From: Polaromonas sp.
Lineage (GTDB): Bacteria; Pseudomonadota; Gammaproteobacteria; Burkholderiales; Burkholderiaceae_C
Length of the DNA stretch: 64,000 nt
NCBI RefSeq assembly: GCF_030689685.1
Contig: NZ_JAUYEY010000052.1
Span: 16,305-80,304 of the forward strand
Direction: 5' to 3'
The notes below the pieces were generated by a model. It worked only from the letters and a program-made list of their open reading frames with translations. It did not search any database and was not told where the DNA came from. A program made the translations under genes and the position numbers. This document shows, in pieces, positions 1-11,090 of the stretch. Positions within the stretch are counted from its first letter, which is position 1. Every line of letters starts with the position of its first letter.

Positions 1-37
1 TCCGCGGCCCCTGCTTGAAAGGGAGAAGAAAGAGTGT

Positions 38-55
38 TGCCGCCCAGGCTCCTAG
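38..55. repeat. Partial end of 169-bp MITE-like repeat (family A)
   Basis: These 18 bases match the terminal inverted repeat of the full-length copies at 16069-16238 and 44780-44948, including the outer CTAG at 52-55. Only this end is recognisable here; bases 1-37 do not match the element's interior. The CTAG supplies the TAG stop codon of the cfa gene on the minus strand. Confidence 0.6.
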
Positions 56-1332
56 CTGCGTGGGGCGTTCGGGTACATATAGTCGCGGCGGAAGGGGTAG
101 TGGGCTCGGGCACCCCTGTTTTTTTCGTCCTGCACCGTGTTGCACGGTCGGCTTGCAAGAATCTGATGCAGCGACAGCCACCCCTGTTCAAAACTCATGG
201 CACTACCGGCCAGGTACAGGCGGTAGGCGCGCAAGGTTTTTTCGGCCCGTTCGCTGTTGCCATCTGCGGCCAGCACCTGCCGTGCTTCGTCAAGCCGGGC
301 CTCCAGCGCATCTGACCAGTCCCACAAAGTGCGGGCGTAGTGCGGACGCAGGTTTTCGGTATCGAGCATTTCCAGCCCGCTGCGTGCCATGTGGGTCAGT
401 ACCTCGCCCGCATGCAGCAATTGCCCGCCCGGAAAAATGTACTTTTCGATGAAATCACCCATGCCGGCGCCCAACTGATCAGTGTCTGGCCCGCCCGCCG
501 TGATGCCGTGGTTCATGACCAGCCCGCCCGGCACCAGCAGCCGCATGATCTTGCTGAAATACGCCGGCATCTGGGCTCGGCCCACATGTTCAAACATGCC
601 GACCGAGGAAATCTTGTCGAAGGGTTGGTCTTCATCCAGATGGCGGTAGTCACGCAACTCCACGCGCACCCGGCCCTGCAGGCCTTTGGCGGCAATCAGC
701 GCCTGCACATGGGCATGCTGGTTTTTTGACAGCGTGATGCCGGTGGCGTCCACGCCGTAATGTTCGGCGGCCCACAGCAGCAGCCCGCCCCAGCCCGCGC
801 CTATGTCAAGGAATCGCTCGCCCGGCTGCAGCATCAGCTTGCGGCAGATGTGGTCGAGCTTGGCTTGCTGCGCCAGCGCCAGCGTCATGGACTCATCGCG
901 GTAATAGGCGCAGGAGTAGACGCGGTGCGGGTCCAACCACAGCGCATAAAAATCATCGGACACGTCGTAGTGGAACTGAATCTGCTCAGCATCTTTTTCG
1001 GGCGTGTGCATCCTGAGTGATCGCATCTGGCGCTGCAAACCGGTCCACCAGCCGACGTCGCTGTGTACCGGGTTGGCTGGCAGCAGGCTGGCCGCCACCG
1101 CCATCACGTCGCGCATGCGGCCTTCGATGTGCAGCTTGCCTTCGACAAATTCTTCGGCGAGTGCGCCGATTTGGCCGGCGCGCATGCGGGTCAGGCTGGA
1201 CCAGTGTGAAAACGACATTTTCACCGGCGCATCTGGCGCGCCCAGCAACGGGCCTTCAGGCAACTGCAGGGACGCCAGCGCTGGCAGGTCTACAAGCAGG
1301 GACTCAAGCTGTGGAACGAGATGCCGGATCAT
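52..1332 (-). CDS. cfa: Cyclopropane-fatty-acyl-phospholipid synthase
   Basis: SAM-dependent enzyme that adds a methylene bridge to unsaturated acyl chains of membrane phospholipids at the cytoplasmic face. At 426 residues it has normal family length. The substrate-side motif QFHYDVSDDFYALWLD lies at about residues 119-134, YSCAYY at 139-144, and the SAM-binding motif FLDIGAGWGG at about 174-183. The N-terminal ~110 residues form the usual lipid-binding region. The start at 1332 is the first ATG of the frame and agrees with family length. The gene stands alone on the minus strand. Its last codons and TAG stop run into a family A repeat end, so the extreme C-terminus (after about residue 415) may differ from relatives. 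Assignment is secure; the exact C-terminus is not. Confidence 0.95.
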   Translation of the reverse strand: MIRHLVPQLESLLVDLPALASLQLPEGPLLGAPDAPVKMSFSHWSSLTRMRAGQIGALAEEFVEGKLHIEGRMRDVMAVAASLLPANPVHSDVGWWTGLQRQMRSLRMHTPEKDAEQIQFHYDVSDDFYALWLDPHRVYSCAYYRDESMTLALAQQAKLDHICRKLMLQPGERFLDIGAGWGGLLLWAAEHYGVDATGITLSKNQHAHVQALIAAKGLQGRVRVELRDYRHLDEDQPFDKISSVGMFEHVGRAQMPAYFSKIMRLLVPGGLVMNHGITAGGPDTDQLGAGMGDFIEKYIFPGGQLLHAGEVLTHMARSGLEMLDTENLRPHYARTLWDWSDALEARLDEARQVLAADGNSERAEKTLRAYRLYLAGSAMSFEQGWLSLHQILASRPCNTVQDEKNRGARAHYPFRRDYMYPNAPRS

Positions 1333-1466
1333 GGGCTAACTCCTGTTCAATGTTTTGGTCGGTATCGCCTTGAAAGTCTAGTCCTTACGCGCTAATTTGT
1401 CAGGCCACCCGTCGGTTGCCAGGTGTCACCGGTCCAGCTTCCGGCGGCGCCGCGCCGGTCGGGTTT

Positions 1467-2282
1467 TCAAATGCCAAGCAGCGCCAGCTCGGCCTCGTCA
1501 AACCCTGCCGCCCGGCGCGCGTCCAGGTTAAACGGCCCCTTGAGCCGGGGTGCGCCGTAGGCTGCGGCCAGTTTGGAATACGTACGGATCGGGTCTAGCC
1601 CGCGTTCGCTGCACAGGTGGCGGTACCAATGGTTGCCGATGGCGACATGGCCGATTTCATCGCGCAGGATGATGTCGAGGATGCCGACTGCCGCCAGCGC
1701 ATCGGGCGTTGCTACCTTGCGCAGCTTGGCCTGCATGGCCGGCGTGGCGTCCAGGCCGCGCGCCTCCAGCGTGCGCGGTACCAGCGCCATGCGCGCCAGC
1801 ACGTCGCCAGCGGTTTTGTGGGTCATGTCCCAGAGGCCGGTGTGCGCAGGAAAGTCGCCGTAGTCATAACCCATGGCCTGCAATTGCGTGCGCAGCAGGC
1901 TGAAGTGTTGCGCCTCTTCGGTCGCCACGCGCAGCCAGTCCAGGTAGTAGTCCCGCGGCATGCCGTCAAAACGCCAGGCCGCGTCCAGCGCGAGGTTGAT
2001 CGCGTTGAACTCGATGTGGGTCACCGCATGTATCAGGGCGGCCAGACCCGCCGGGGTGTACGCAGAGCGTTTGGGCACGTCCAGGTGGGAGCGCAGTTCC
2101 GGCCGCGCTGGGCAACCGGGCAGGCCAGCAGGCGCAGCGATATGAAGCTGATTTGCTATCGAAAGCGTAGCTGCGTGCGCATACAGGGTATGGGCTAGCA
2201 GCACTTTTTGCTGTGGATCCGGTTGCAGCAGTGCCGCCAGGGCCTGCTGGCGCAGTTCGGGTGATGGACTGGGCAGGGTCAT
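1467..2282 (-). CDS. DUF455 family ferritin-like protein
   Basis: A 271-residue protein of the DUF455 (ferritin-like) family; no enzymatic function is established. The expected acidic/histidine iron-type ligands appear in the helices as HIEFNAINLALD, EEAQHFSLL and DEIGHVAIGNHWY. The upstream frame is open to 2333, but the ATG at 2282 (MTLPSPSPEL) matches family starts better and avoids overlapping the gamma carbonic anhydrase promoter. A copy of interspersed repeat C (2150-2203) lies in frame near residues 27-45, giving a peptide (LAHTLYAHAATLSIANQL) that is partly repeat-derived. It is divergent from the carbonic anhydrase-like gene, with about 77 bp between starts. Confidence 0.85.
   Translation of the reverse strand: MTLPSPSPELRQQALAALLQPDPQQKVLLAHTLYAHAATLSIANQLHIAAPAGLPGCPARPELRSHLDVPKRSAYTPAGLAALIHAVTHIEFNAINLALDAAWRFDGMPRDYYLDWLRVATEEAQHFSLLRTQLQAMGYDYGDFPAHTGLWDMTHKTAGDVLARMALVPRTLEARGLDATPAMQAKLRKVATPDALAAVGILDIILRDEIGHVAIGNHWYRHLCSERGLDPIRTYSKLAAAYGAPRLKGPFNLDARRAAGFDEAELALLGI
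2150..2203. repeat. Interspersed repeat family C, copy inside DUF455 gene
   Basis: Carries the family hallmarks: a TTTGCTATC-AAA-GTAGCTG type inner palindrome followed by CATACAGGGTATGGGCTAG. The same pattern occurs at 4576-4630, 35201-35263, 52626-52688 and 57646-57702. Shorter partial copies with only the GCTAT...ATAGC half occur inside coaBC (near 10262-10284) and inside the FAD oxidoreductase (near 27811-27831), and another near 41231-41266. Confidence 0.6.
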
Positions 2283-2359
2283 GTCTGGATTGTCCGCCAA
2301 AGACGGGGGCCTCTTTACAATGGACCGATCCAAAGATAAGGCAACACAGAGGAAATACG

Positions 2360-2884
2360 ATGGCGATTTACCAACTCGATGAACTGGCCCCGAAGATGCA
2401 TGAGACGGCCTGGGTGGCCGACAGCGCGCAGGTGATTGGCGATGTGGAACTGGCCGAAGGTGTGAGCGTCTGGTTCGGAACCGTGATACGCGGCGACTCC
2501 GGGACCCTGCGCATTGGCCGTGGCTCCAATATTCAGGACGCTTGCGTGCTGCATGCCGACCTCGGTGTGCCTCTGACGATTGGCGAAAACGTCTCTGTCG
2601 GCCACCAGGTCATGCTGCACGGCTGCACCATCGGCGACGGCTCGCTGATCGGTATTGGTGCAGTGGTGCTCAACAACGCGAAGATCGGCAAAAACTGTTT
2701 GGTCGGTGCGGGCTCGCTGGTGACCGAGGGCAAGGAGTTCCCCGACGGCTCCATGATCCTGGGCAGCCCGGCCAAGGTGGTGCGCCAGTTGTCCCCGGAG
2801 CAGATCGAGGGTTTAAAAATGATCGCCCATCACTATCTGGAGAATGCCAGCCGCTACAAGGCGGGATTCAAGAAGATCGCCTGA
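2360..2884 (+). CDS. Gamma carbonic anhydrase-family protein (YrdA-like)
   Basis: 174-residue left-handed beta-helix protein of the gamma carbonic anhydrase / hexapeptide-repeat family. Hexapeptide turns run from about residue 25 to 140 (for example IGDVELAEGVSVW, IGIGAVVLNNAKIG, LVGAGSLV). The three histidines expected to bind zinc are present in CVLHAD and VGHQVMLHGC. Members may act as carbonic anhydrases, but many YrdA-type proteins show little activity, so the reaction is not certain. The ATG at 2360 is preceded by AGAGGA about 7 bases upstream. The frame is open further upstream to 2213, but that stretch overlaps the divergent DUF455 gene and is unlike the family. Confidence 0.9.
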   Translation: MAIYQLDELAPKMHETAWVADSAQVIGDVELAEGVSVWFGTVIRGDSGTLRIGRGSNIQDACVLHADLGVPLTIGENVSVGHQVMLHGCTIGDGSLIGIGAVVLNNAKIGKNCLVGAGSLVTEGKEFPDGSMILGSPAKVVRQLSPEQIEGLKMIAHHYLENASRYKAGFKKIA

Positions 2885-2935
2885 GCACCCACATGACCAC
2901 TCCCAACACCCGACCGTCGCAAACCACCTACAAGC

Positions 2936-3113
2936 CAGCCGGGGCCGCGGGTCCGGCTTTGCCGGCCCGCAGGCGCAGCGCCCCCGAGGAGCTGGAGCCT
3001 GCGGCTCCAAACCTGGCTGCCCAGGTTTGGACGGGCGACAGAAGCGAAGCCTCTGGCGAGCGGCGGCCTGCAAGGCCTCGCGCAGTACACGAAGTGACAA
3101 GCGTGGGGGCCTA
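2936..3113. repeat. Interspersed repeat family D, copy 1
   Basis: A ~180-bp GC-rich repeat filling the gap between the carbonic anhydrase-like gene and hslO. Diagnostic words are CTGCGGCTCCAAACC, GACAGAAGCGAAGCCTCTGG and, at the end nearest hslO, ACGAAGTGACAAGCGTGGGG. Reverse-oriented relatives lie at 34962-35125 and 35722-35850 and a shorter direct one at 4973-5049. The hslO start codon follows the repeat's GGGGGCC end by two bases, so the repeat's purine tract may serve as its ribosome binding site. Confidence 0.65.
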
Positions 3114-4085
3114 ATGTCCTCTGAATTGCATAAATTTATTTTCGACGGCCTGCCGGTGCGCGGCATGCTGGTGCGCCTGACCGACGCCTGGCAGGAAATC
3201 CTCAAGCGCCGCGAGGCCGGCGGCGGCTACCCGCCCGCAGTCCTGCAACTGCTGGGCGAAATGACAGCGGCCGGCGCGCTGATGCAGAGCAGTATCAGCT
3301 TCAATGGCGCGCTGGTGCTGCAGATCTTTGGCGACGGGCCGGTCAAGCTGGCCGTGGTCGAGGTGCAGCCCGACCTGAGCCTGCGCGCGACCGCAACGGT
3401 GACCGGCGAGGTACTGCCCGGCGACACCTTGAGCCGTCTCGTCAACGTCAACAACCAGGGGCGCTGTGCCATCACGCTGGACCCGAAAGACAAGCTGCCG
3501 GGCCGCCAGCCCTACCAGGGCGTGGTGCCGCTGTTCGGCGATCAGCACGAAAAGATCGAAAATCTGGCCGAGGTGCTGGAGCACTACATGCTGCAAAGCG
3601 AGCAGCTCGACACCAAACTGATCCTGGCCGCCGACGGCCAGGTGGCGGCGGGCCTGCTGATCCAGCGCCTGCCGGTCAAGGGCGAGGGCAACCTGGAAAG
3701 CCAGCGCGACCGCGACGCCGACGAGGACCAGATTGGCCGCAACGAGGACTACAAGCGCATTGCCATGCTGGCCGGCACACTCAAGCGCGAGGAGTTGCTG
3801 GCCCTGGACGCCGACACGCTGCTGCATCGCCTGTTCTGGGAAGAAAAAGTCACGCGCTTTGTGCCCAGCACGCCGGTCTTTGCCTGCAGTTGTTCGCAGG
3901 AGCGCGTCAGCAGCATGCTGCGCAGCCTGGGCACGGACGAGGTCGAGGGCATCATCGCCGAGCAGGGACGCATCGATGTGGGTTGCGAGTTCTGCGGCGC
4001 ACAGTACGGCTTTGACCCGGTCGATGCCGCGCAGATCTTCACCAACCCGGCAGGGCAGTTGCCACCGGCGCCGACGGTGCAGTGA
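3114..4085 (+). CDS. hslO: Hsp33 redox-regulated chaperone
   Basis: Holdase chaperone activated by oxidation in the cytoplasm. The 323-residue protein has the N-terminal substrate-binding domain (LHKFIFDGLPVRGMLVRL) and the C-terminal zinc redox switch: CSC within FACSCSQERV and CEFC within VGCEFCGAQYGF, i.e. the CxC...CxxC set of four cysteines. The frame is open far upstream, but that part is translated repeat D; the ATG at 3114 gives the family N-terminus. The stop TGA at 4083-4085 abuts the convergent stop of the next gene with no spacer. Confidence 0.95.
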   Translation: MSSELHKFIFDGLPVRGMLVRLTDAWQEILKRREAGGGYPPAVLQLLGEMTAAGALMQSSISFNGALVLQIFGDGPVKLAVVEVQPDLSLRATATVTGEVLPGDTLSRLVNVNNQGRCAITLDPKDKLPGRQPYQGVVPLFGDQHEKIENLAEVLEHYMLQSEQLDTKLILAADGQVAAGLLIQRLPVKGEGNLESQRDRDADEDQIGRNEDYKRIAMLAGTLKREELLALDADTLLHRLFWEEKVTRFVPSTPVFACSCSQERVSSMLRSLGTDEVEGIIAEQGRIDVGCEFCGAQYGFDPVDAAQIFTNPAGQLPPAPTVQ

Positions 4086-4598
4086 TCAGGGCGTCACAGT
4101 CCGCGCGGCCAGCAGGTCACTGAGCAGGCGGCGCTCGCATTGCGGGTCGCTGCAGTTGTCGCAGGCCCAGATCCAGCGCGCACGGCTGGCATTTCCCTCC
4201 GCCGCCATGCCGGCGCCGGGCAGCCAGGCCGGCAGCGCAGACAAAGCGCTGCGCAGCCGCTCAGCGCCTTGGCCGTACACCACTTGGTAGTTGACACCGG
4301 ATTCCGCCAATGTGTCGCGCAGCGCGCGGTCAACGGCTTGCTGCACGTCCGCTGAAGCGGGAGGCACCGGAAGATCCAGACCCATCAGCAGCGTCGTGCG
4401 CGCAGACGGGTGTTGACGGTGAAGGGGCAGCGCCGGGTTGTCGTCAATGGTGAACAAAGGGGAGGGGTGTTCGCCACCCGACAAAGCTTTTGCCAGCTCT
4501 ACGGTCAGTTGTGTCTTGCCGGTGCCTGGCGCGCCCAGCAGGCGGATGCGTACCGGCGTGGCTGCCCCATTTTTCAATGAAATAGGCCTCCAGCCCAT
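4086..4598 (-). CDS. Small P-loop ATPase of unknown role
   Basis: 170 residues with a clear Walker A motif, LLGAPGTGKTQ, at about residues 21-30, followed by a nucleotide-kinase/AAA-like fold pattern (LFTIDDNPAL, TTLLMGLDLP). Near the C-terminus WIWACDNCSDPQCERR suggests a small cysteine cluster. I do not recognise a named family. It is the last gene of the pyrG-kdsA-DUF1330-eno-ftsB strand run, 73 bp after ftsB. The ATG at 4598 (MGWRPISLKN) lies inside a family C repeat, so the first ~8 codons are repeat-derived. A TTG at codon 8 is an alternative start. Confidence 0.75.
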   Translation of the reverse strand: MGWRPISLKNGAATPVRIRLLGAPGTGKTQLTVELAKALSGGEHPSPLFTIDDNPALPLHRQHPSARTTLLMGLDLPVPPASADVQQAVDRALRDTLAESGVNYQVVYGQGAERLRSALSALPAWLPGAGMAAEGNASRARWIWACDNCSDPQCERRLLSDLLAARTVTP

Positions 4599-4630
4599 AG
4601 CAGGTGGACGTAAACAGCTATCAAAACCAT
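4576..4630. repeat. Interspersed repeat family C, copy overlapping a start codon
   Basis: Shows AATAGGCCTCCAGCCCATAG followed by the AGCTATCAAAACCATAG half of the family. It lies between ftsB and the P-loop ATPase gene and contributes the ATG used by the latter (CAT at 4596-4598 on the plus strand). Confidence 0.7.
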
Positions 4631-4671
4631 AGTGAGGTCAACTGCATCCAAAGGGCGCAGCCGGCGCGGGA

Positions 4672-4947
4672 TCAGGGGGTGATCTGCACAAAAATTTCAT
4701 TGGGCTTGACCATGCCCAGCTCCTCGCGCGCTTTTTCCTCGACCATCTCCAGGCCTTCGCGCAGGTCCTTGACCTCGGCCGAGAGACGCGCATTGGCGGC
4801 TTCGGCCTTGGCGTTCAAGGCCGCCTGCTCGCTGAGCCGGCGCTGCATCTCGTTGACGCTGGGAAGGCTGCCCCGGCCTATCCAGAGTTGTGCATGCACG
4901 ATGACGAGCAGCACAATCAGGAGGACGGGGACGACGCGCGAGCCCAT
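4672..4947 (-). CDS. ftsB: Cell division protein FtsB (septum formation initiator)
   Basis: Small bitopic divisome protein that with FtsL and FtsQ couples septal peptidoglycan synthesis to division. The 91-residue sequence has a short cytoplasmic start, a transmembrane helix at about residues 5-22 (VVPVLLIVLLVIVHAQLWIG) and a coiled coil at about 30-75. It ends in the family-typical short periplasmic segment (REELGMVKPNEIFVQI). Position directly downstream of eno is the usual proteobacterial arrangement. The gap between them (4948-5049) is filled by a family D repeat. Confidence 0.93.
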   Translation of the reverse strand: MGSRVVPVLLIVLLVIVHAQLWIGRGSLPSVNEMQRRLSEQAALNAKAEAANARLSAEVKDLREGLEMVEEKAREELGMVKPNEIFVQITP

Positions 4948-4972
4948 TGCCTATGCTTGTGGATGTTTCGCC

Positions 4973-5049
4973 GCCGGGCCGTCCCAAGGCGAAACGCGGC
5001 CTCCTCGGGGGGCAGCGAACGACACGAAGTGCGCGAGCGTGGGGGTCAT
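4973..5049. repeat. Interspersed repeat family D, short copy 2
   Basis: A ~77-bp copy ending in CGAACGACACGAAGTGCGCG and AGCGTGGGGG, sharing the ACGAAGTG...GTGGGGG end with the copy before hslO. It occupies the space between ftsB and eno and abuts the eno stop codon. Confidence 0.6.
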
Positions 5050-6336
<1,287 letters not shown>

Positions 6337-6370
6337 TTATGTGATCTCTCTTTAATTTGAATCTTCTTTT

Positions 6371-6428
6371 CACTCCCTCCCCGAGCGGGGAGGGACGGGG
6401 AGGGGCGAATTTGGCCACCCCAAAGGGA
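6371..6428. repeat. Palindromic repeat family B, copy 1
   Basis: CCCTCCCC at 6375-6382 and GGGGAGGG at 6387-6394 form a perfect 8-bp stem with a 4-base loop, followed by GACGGGGAGGGGCG. Located between the DUF1330 gene and eno. Relatives with the CCCTCTCCC/GGGAGAGGG core are at 35142-35176, 37848-37975 and 52734-52770. Confidence 0.65.
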
Positions 6429-6433
6429 GGGCG

Positions 6434-6730
6434 TCAGCCCATCCCTTCGACCAGCACCATATTGAAAAACTCGGTGGTGCCTGCACGTTTGGCGCGCGCG
6501 GCACGGTACATCTCGTCGTCGTAGAAGGTCTTGGCCTTGTCATAGCTGGGAAAGCGCAGCATCGCAACCCGCGCTGGCTGCCAGTTACCTTCCAGCGCCT
6601 CAAACTTGCCGCCACGCACAAGGTATTCACCGCCGGCGGCCGCCACTGCAGCGGGCGCAGCCGCCATGTACTGCTTGTACTGCTCGGGGTCGGTGATCTT
6701 CATGTCGACGATGATGTAGGCGGGTGTCAT
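6434..6730 (-). CDS. DUF1330 family protein
   Basis: 98-residue protein of the DUF1330 (dimeric alpha/beta barrel) family; function unknown. It reads MTPAYIIVDMKITDPEQYKQ and then LRFPSYDKAKTFYDDEMYRA, both typical. The ATG at 6730 is preferred over the ATG at 6745 because AGGGA lies about 8 bases upstream of it and the family starts there. It sits between kdsA and eno in the same orientation, so it is likely co-transcribed with pyrG-kdsA. Confidence 0.88.
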   Translation of the reverse strand: MTPAYIIVDMKITDPEQYKQYMAAAPAAVAAAGGEYLVRGGKFEALEGNWQPARVAMLRFPSYDKAKTFYDDEMYRAARAKRAGTTEFFNMVLVEGMG

Positions 6731-6766
6731 GGGTCGTCCCTGCATGTTGGTGGTTGCAGGCCGGGT

Positions 6767-7623
6767 TCAGGCCTGGAAGTTGTCTTCGAGGTAGCCGTTT
6801 TTCTTGGTCACGCGGTCGAGCTCGAGCAGCGTTTCCAGCAAGGCCTTCATGTGTTTGAGCGGCACGGCGTTGGGGCCGTCGCTCATGGCATTGGCCGGGT
6901 CCGGATGGGTCTCCATGAAGAGGCCGGCAATGCCGACCGCGACCGCCGCGCGGGCCAGCACCGGTACCATCTCGCGCATGCCGCCGCTGCTGGTACCGTT
7001 GCCGCCTGGCAACTGCACAGAATGCGTGGCGTCAAACACCACCGGTGCGCCGGTCTCGCGCATGATGGCCAGGCTGCGCATGTCGGAGACCAGGTTGTTG
7101 TAGCCAAAACTCGCGCCGCGTTCGCAGGCCATGAAGCTGTCTTCATCGAGGCCTTTTTCACGCGCGGCGGCACGCGCTTTGGCTATGACGTTTTTCATGT
7201 CGCCCGGCGCGAGGAACTGGCCCTTCTTGATGTTGACCGGCTTGCCCGATTGCGCCACCGCATGGATGAAGTCGGTCTGGCGGCACAAAAAGGCCGGTGT
7301 CTGCAACACGTCCACCACCGAGGCTACCGTGGTGATCTCGGCCTCGGAATGCACATCGGTCAGGATGGGCAGGCCCAGCTCGCGCTTGACCTTGGCCAGG
7401 ATTTCCAGCCCCTTGTCCATGCCAGGGCCCCGAAAACTGGTGCCGCTCGAGCGATTGGCCTTGTCGTAGCTTGACTTGAAGATGAAAGGGATGCCCAGCG
7501 AGGCCGTGATTTCCTTGAGTGCGCCGGCGGTGTCCATCTGCAATTGCTCGGACTCGACGACGCAAGGGCCCGCAATCAGGAAGAAGGGCTGGTCTAGCCC
7601 GATTGTGAAATTGCAAAGTTTCA

Positions 7624-7624
<1 letters not shown>
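6767..7624 (-). CDS. kdsA: 3-deoxy-8-phosphooctulonate synthase (KDO-8-P synthase)
   Basis: Condenses arabinose-5-phosphate with phosphoenolpyruvate in the first committed step of KDO synthesis for lipopolysaccharide. 285 residues, with [14 protein letters not shown] near the start, [19 protein letters not shown] (PEP/A5P binding) and the C-terminal [20 protein letters not shown]. The start ATG at 7624 overlaps the pyrG TGA by one base (TGATG), so the two are translationally coupled. The frame is open upstream into pyrG but that is a shadow. Confidence 0.97.
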
Positions 7625-9333
<1,709 letters not shown>

Positions 9334-9407
9334 TTATACGGGTGAGTCTGCGGCTGTCCCTGTCTTGCCGGCAAAGTCAGGGAAGAAACTGGGATACATT
9401 GCGGAGC

Positions 9408-10667
9408 ATGACGAAGCAAGCAAACCATCAGGCCACAGTCGATGGCGGTGATCTGGCTGGCAAACACATTGTGCTGGGCCTGTCCGGAGGCATCGCCTGC
9501 TACAAGGCGGCCGAGTTGTGCCGCGCGTTGATCAAGGCCGAAGCCAGCGTGCAGGTGGTGATGACCCAAGCGGCCGAACAATTCATCACCGCTGTGACCC
9601 TGCAGGCGCTCAGCGGCCGGCCGGTGTTCACCAGCCAGTGGGACAGCCGCCCGGCCGCTGGCATCGACAACAGCATGGCGCACATCAACCTGAGCCGCGA
9701 AGCCGATGCCATCCTGATCGCACCCTGCAGCGCCGACTTCATGGCCAAGCTGCTGCATGGCCGCGCCGACGATCTGCTGAGCCTGATGTGCCTGGCGCGA
9801 CCGCTGGCCACGGTGCCGCTGCTGATTGCCCCGGCCATGAACCGCGAGATGTGGGCGCACCCGGCGACGCAGCGCAACATGGCGCAACTGTCGGCTGATG
9901 GTGCAACCATCCTGGGTGTGGGCTCGGGCTTTCAGGCCTGCGGTGAAACCGGCGACGGCCGCATGCTGGAGCCGCCCGAGCTGCTGGATGACATCATCGC
10001 TTTCTTCCAGCCCAAGCTGCTGGTTGGCCAGAAGCTGCTGGTGACGGCCGGGCCGACCTACGAAGCGCTGGACCCGGTACGCGGTATCACCAACCTGTCG
10101 AGCGGAAAGATGGGCTTTGCCATCGCCCGCGCTGCCCACGAGGCGGGTGCAGAGGTCACGCTGGTCGCTGGGCCGGTGAGCCTGCCAACACCGCGCGGTG
10201 TCACGCGCATCGACGTGCGTTCAGCACAAAACATGCTTGAAGCCGTTATGCAGCAGGCGCCAGCAGCTACTGTTTTCATAGCAACGGCGGCTGTGGCCGA
10301 CTGGCGCCCGGCCAGCAGCTCCGAGCGCAAGATCAAGAAAGACGGCTCGGGCCAGCCGCCGCAGCTGGCGTTTACCGAGAACACCGACATTCTGGCGACG
10401 GTGGCGCAATCGCCGCGTGCCCGGTCGGGCGAGTTGTTCTGCGTCGGTTTTGCCGCCGAAAGCCACGACCTGGAAGACAACGCGCAGGCCAAGCGCAAGC
10501 GCAAGGGCGTGCCGCTGCTGGTGGGCAATATCGGCCCAGCCACGTTTGGCCGTGACGACAATGCCCTGCTGCTGGTCGATGCCCAGGGCAGCCGCGAGCT
10601 GGCGCATGCTTCCAAGCTGTCGCTGGCCCGTCAATTGGTGGCGGATATTGCCGCCCGTTTGCCCTGA
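9408..10667 (+). CDS. coaBC: Bifunctional phosphopantothenoylcysteine decarboxylase / synthetase
   Basis: Performs two coenzyme A steps: joining cysteine to 4'-phosphopantothenate (CoaB, C-terminal) and decarboxylating the product (CoaC, N-terminal, FMN). 419 residues. CoaC features are GLSGGIACYKAAEL, the active-site histidine in MAHINLSREAD, and APAMNREMWAHPATQRN. CoaB features are LVTAGPTYEALDPVRGI, LSSGKMGFAIA and KIKKDG. The ATG at 9408 follows GCGGAG. A partial family C repeat sits in frame near 10262-10284 (APAATVFIATAAV), at a place where relatives vary. Confidence 0.96.
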   Translation: MTKQANHQATVDGGDLAGKHIVLGLSGGIACYKAAELCRALIKAEASVQVVMTQAAEQFITAVTLQALSGRPVFTSQWDSRPAAGIDNSMAHINLSREADAILIAPCSADFMAKLLHGRADDLLSLMCLARPLATVPLLIAPAMNREMWAHPATQRNMAQLSADGATILGVGSGFQACGETGDGRMLEPPELLDDIIAFFQPKLLVGQKLLVTAGPTYEALDPVRGITNLSSGKMGFAIARAAHEAGAEVTLVAGPVSLPTPRGVTRIDVRSAQNMLEAVMQQAPAATVFIATAAVADWRPASSSERKIKKDGSGQPPQLAFTENTDILATVAQSPRARSGELFCVGFAAESHDLEDNAQAKRKRKGVPLLVGNIGPATFGRDDNALLLVDAQGSRELAHASKLSLARQLVADIAARLP

Positions 10668-10680
10668 AGCCCCATCCTCA

Positions 10681-11089
10681 ATGAACCGGATACCTGACAC
10701 CCCGCCGGACGGCGACTTCGCACGCTACGTCGAGCAACGGGGTTCCAAATCTGCTGCTGCGGCCCTGGCGCGCGAGTCCGGTGCGGTGGTCCCGTCTGGC
10801 AAGCTTGAGGGCAACGCGGCTGCGAGCGCCCCGCTTTCCCCCGGAGTCTGCGGAGATACCCAAGGGTCTGTCGGTCTGGTCCGTGGTGCGATGGGCGCTG
10901 CTGGCCTGGATCGCCCTTCACATCCTCGAAGTATTTTTCCTGCGCGCCGGCATGTTGAGCTTGCCCCTGTTCCTGCTGGTGGCTGGCTGGGTGCTGTACC
11001 GGTTCAAACAGCCCTCGCGCGGTGCGGCGGGCGATACCCTGCGCCGCCTGGCCGAGCGCGTCGTCAAAGAATTTAATCAACGGAAGTGA
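10681..11089 (+). pseudogene. Frameshifted small membrane-protein gene between coaBC and dut
   Basis: Frame 1 starts at ATG 10681 (MNRIPDTPPDGDFARYVEQR) and gives a plausible soluble N-terminus to about codon 50. The sensible continuation is in frame 2: RFPPESAEIPKGLSVW, then two hydrophobic segments (VVRWALLAWIALHILEVFFL and [17 protein letters not shown]) and a basic tail ending at 11089, immediately before dut. The frame must switch near 10828-10845, around the homopolymer-rich CCCCGCTTTCCCCCGG. This is either a real mutation or a sequencing error. As an intact gene it would be ~135 residues, in an apparent coaBC-X-dut operon. I do not recognise the family. Confidence 0.55.
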
Positions 11090-11090
11090 C

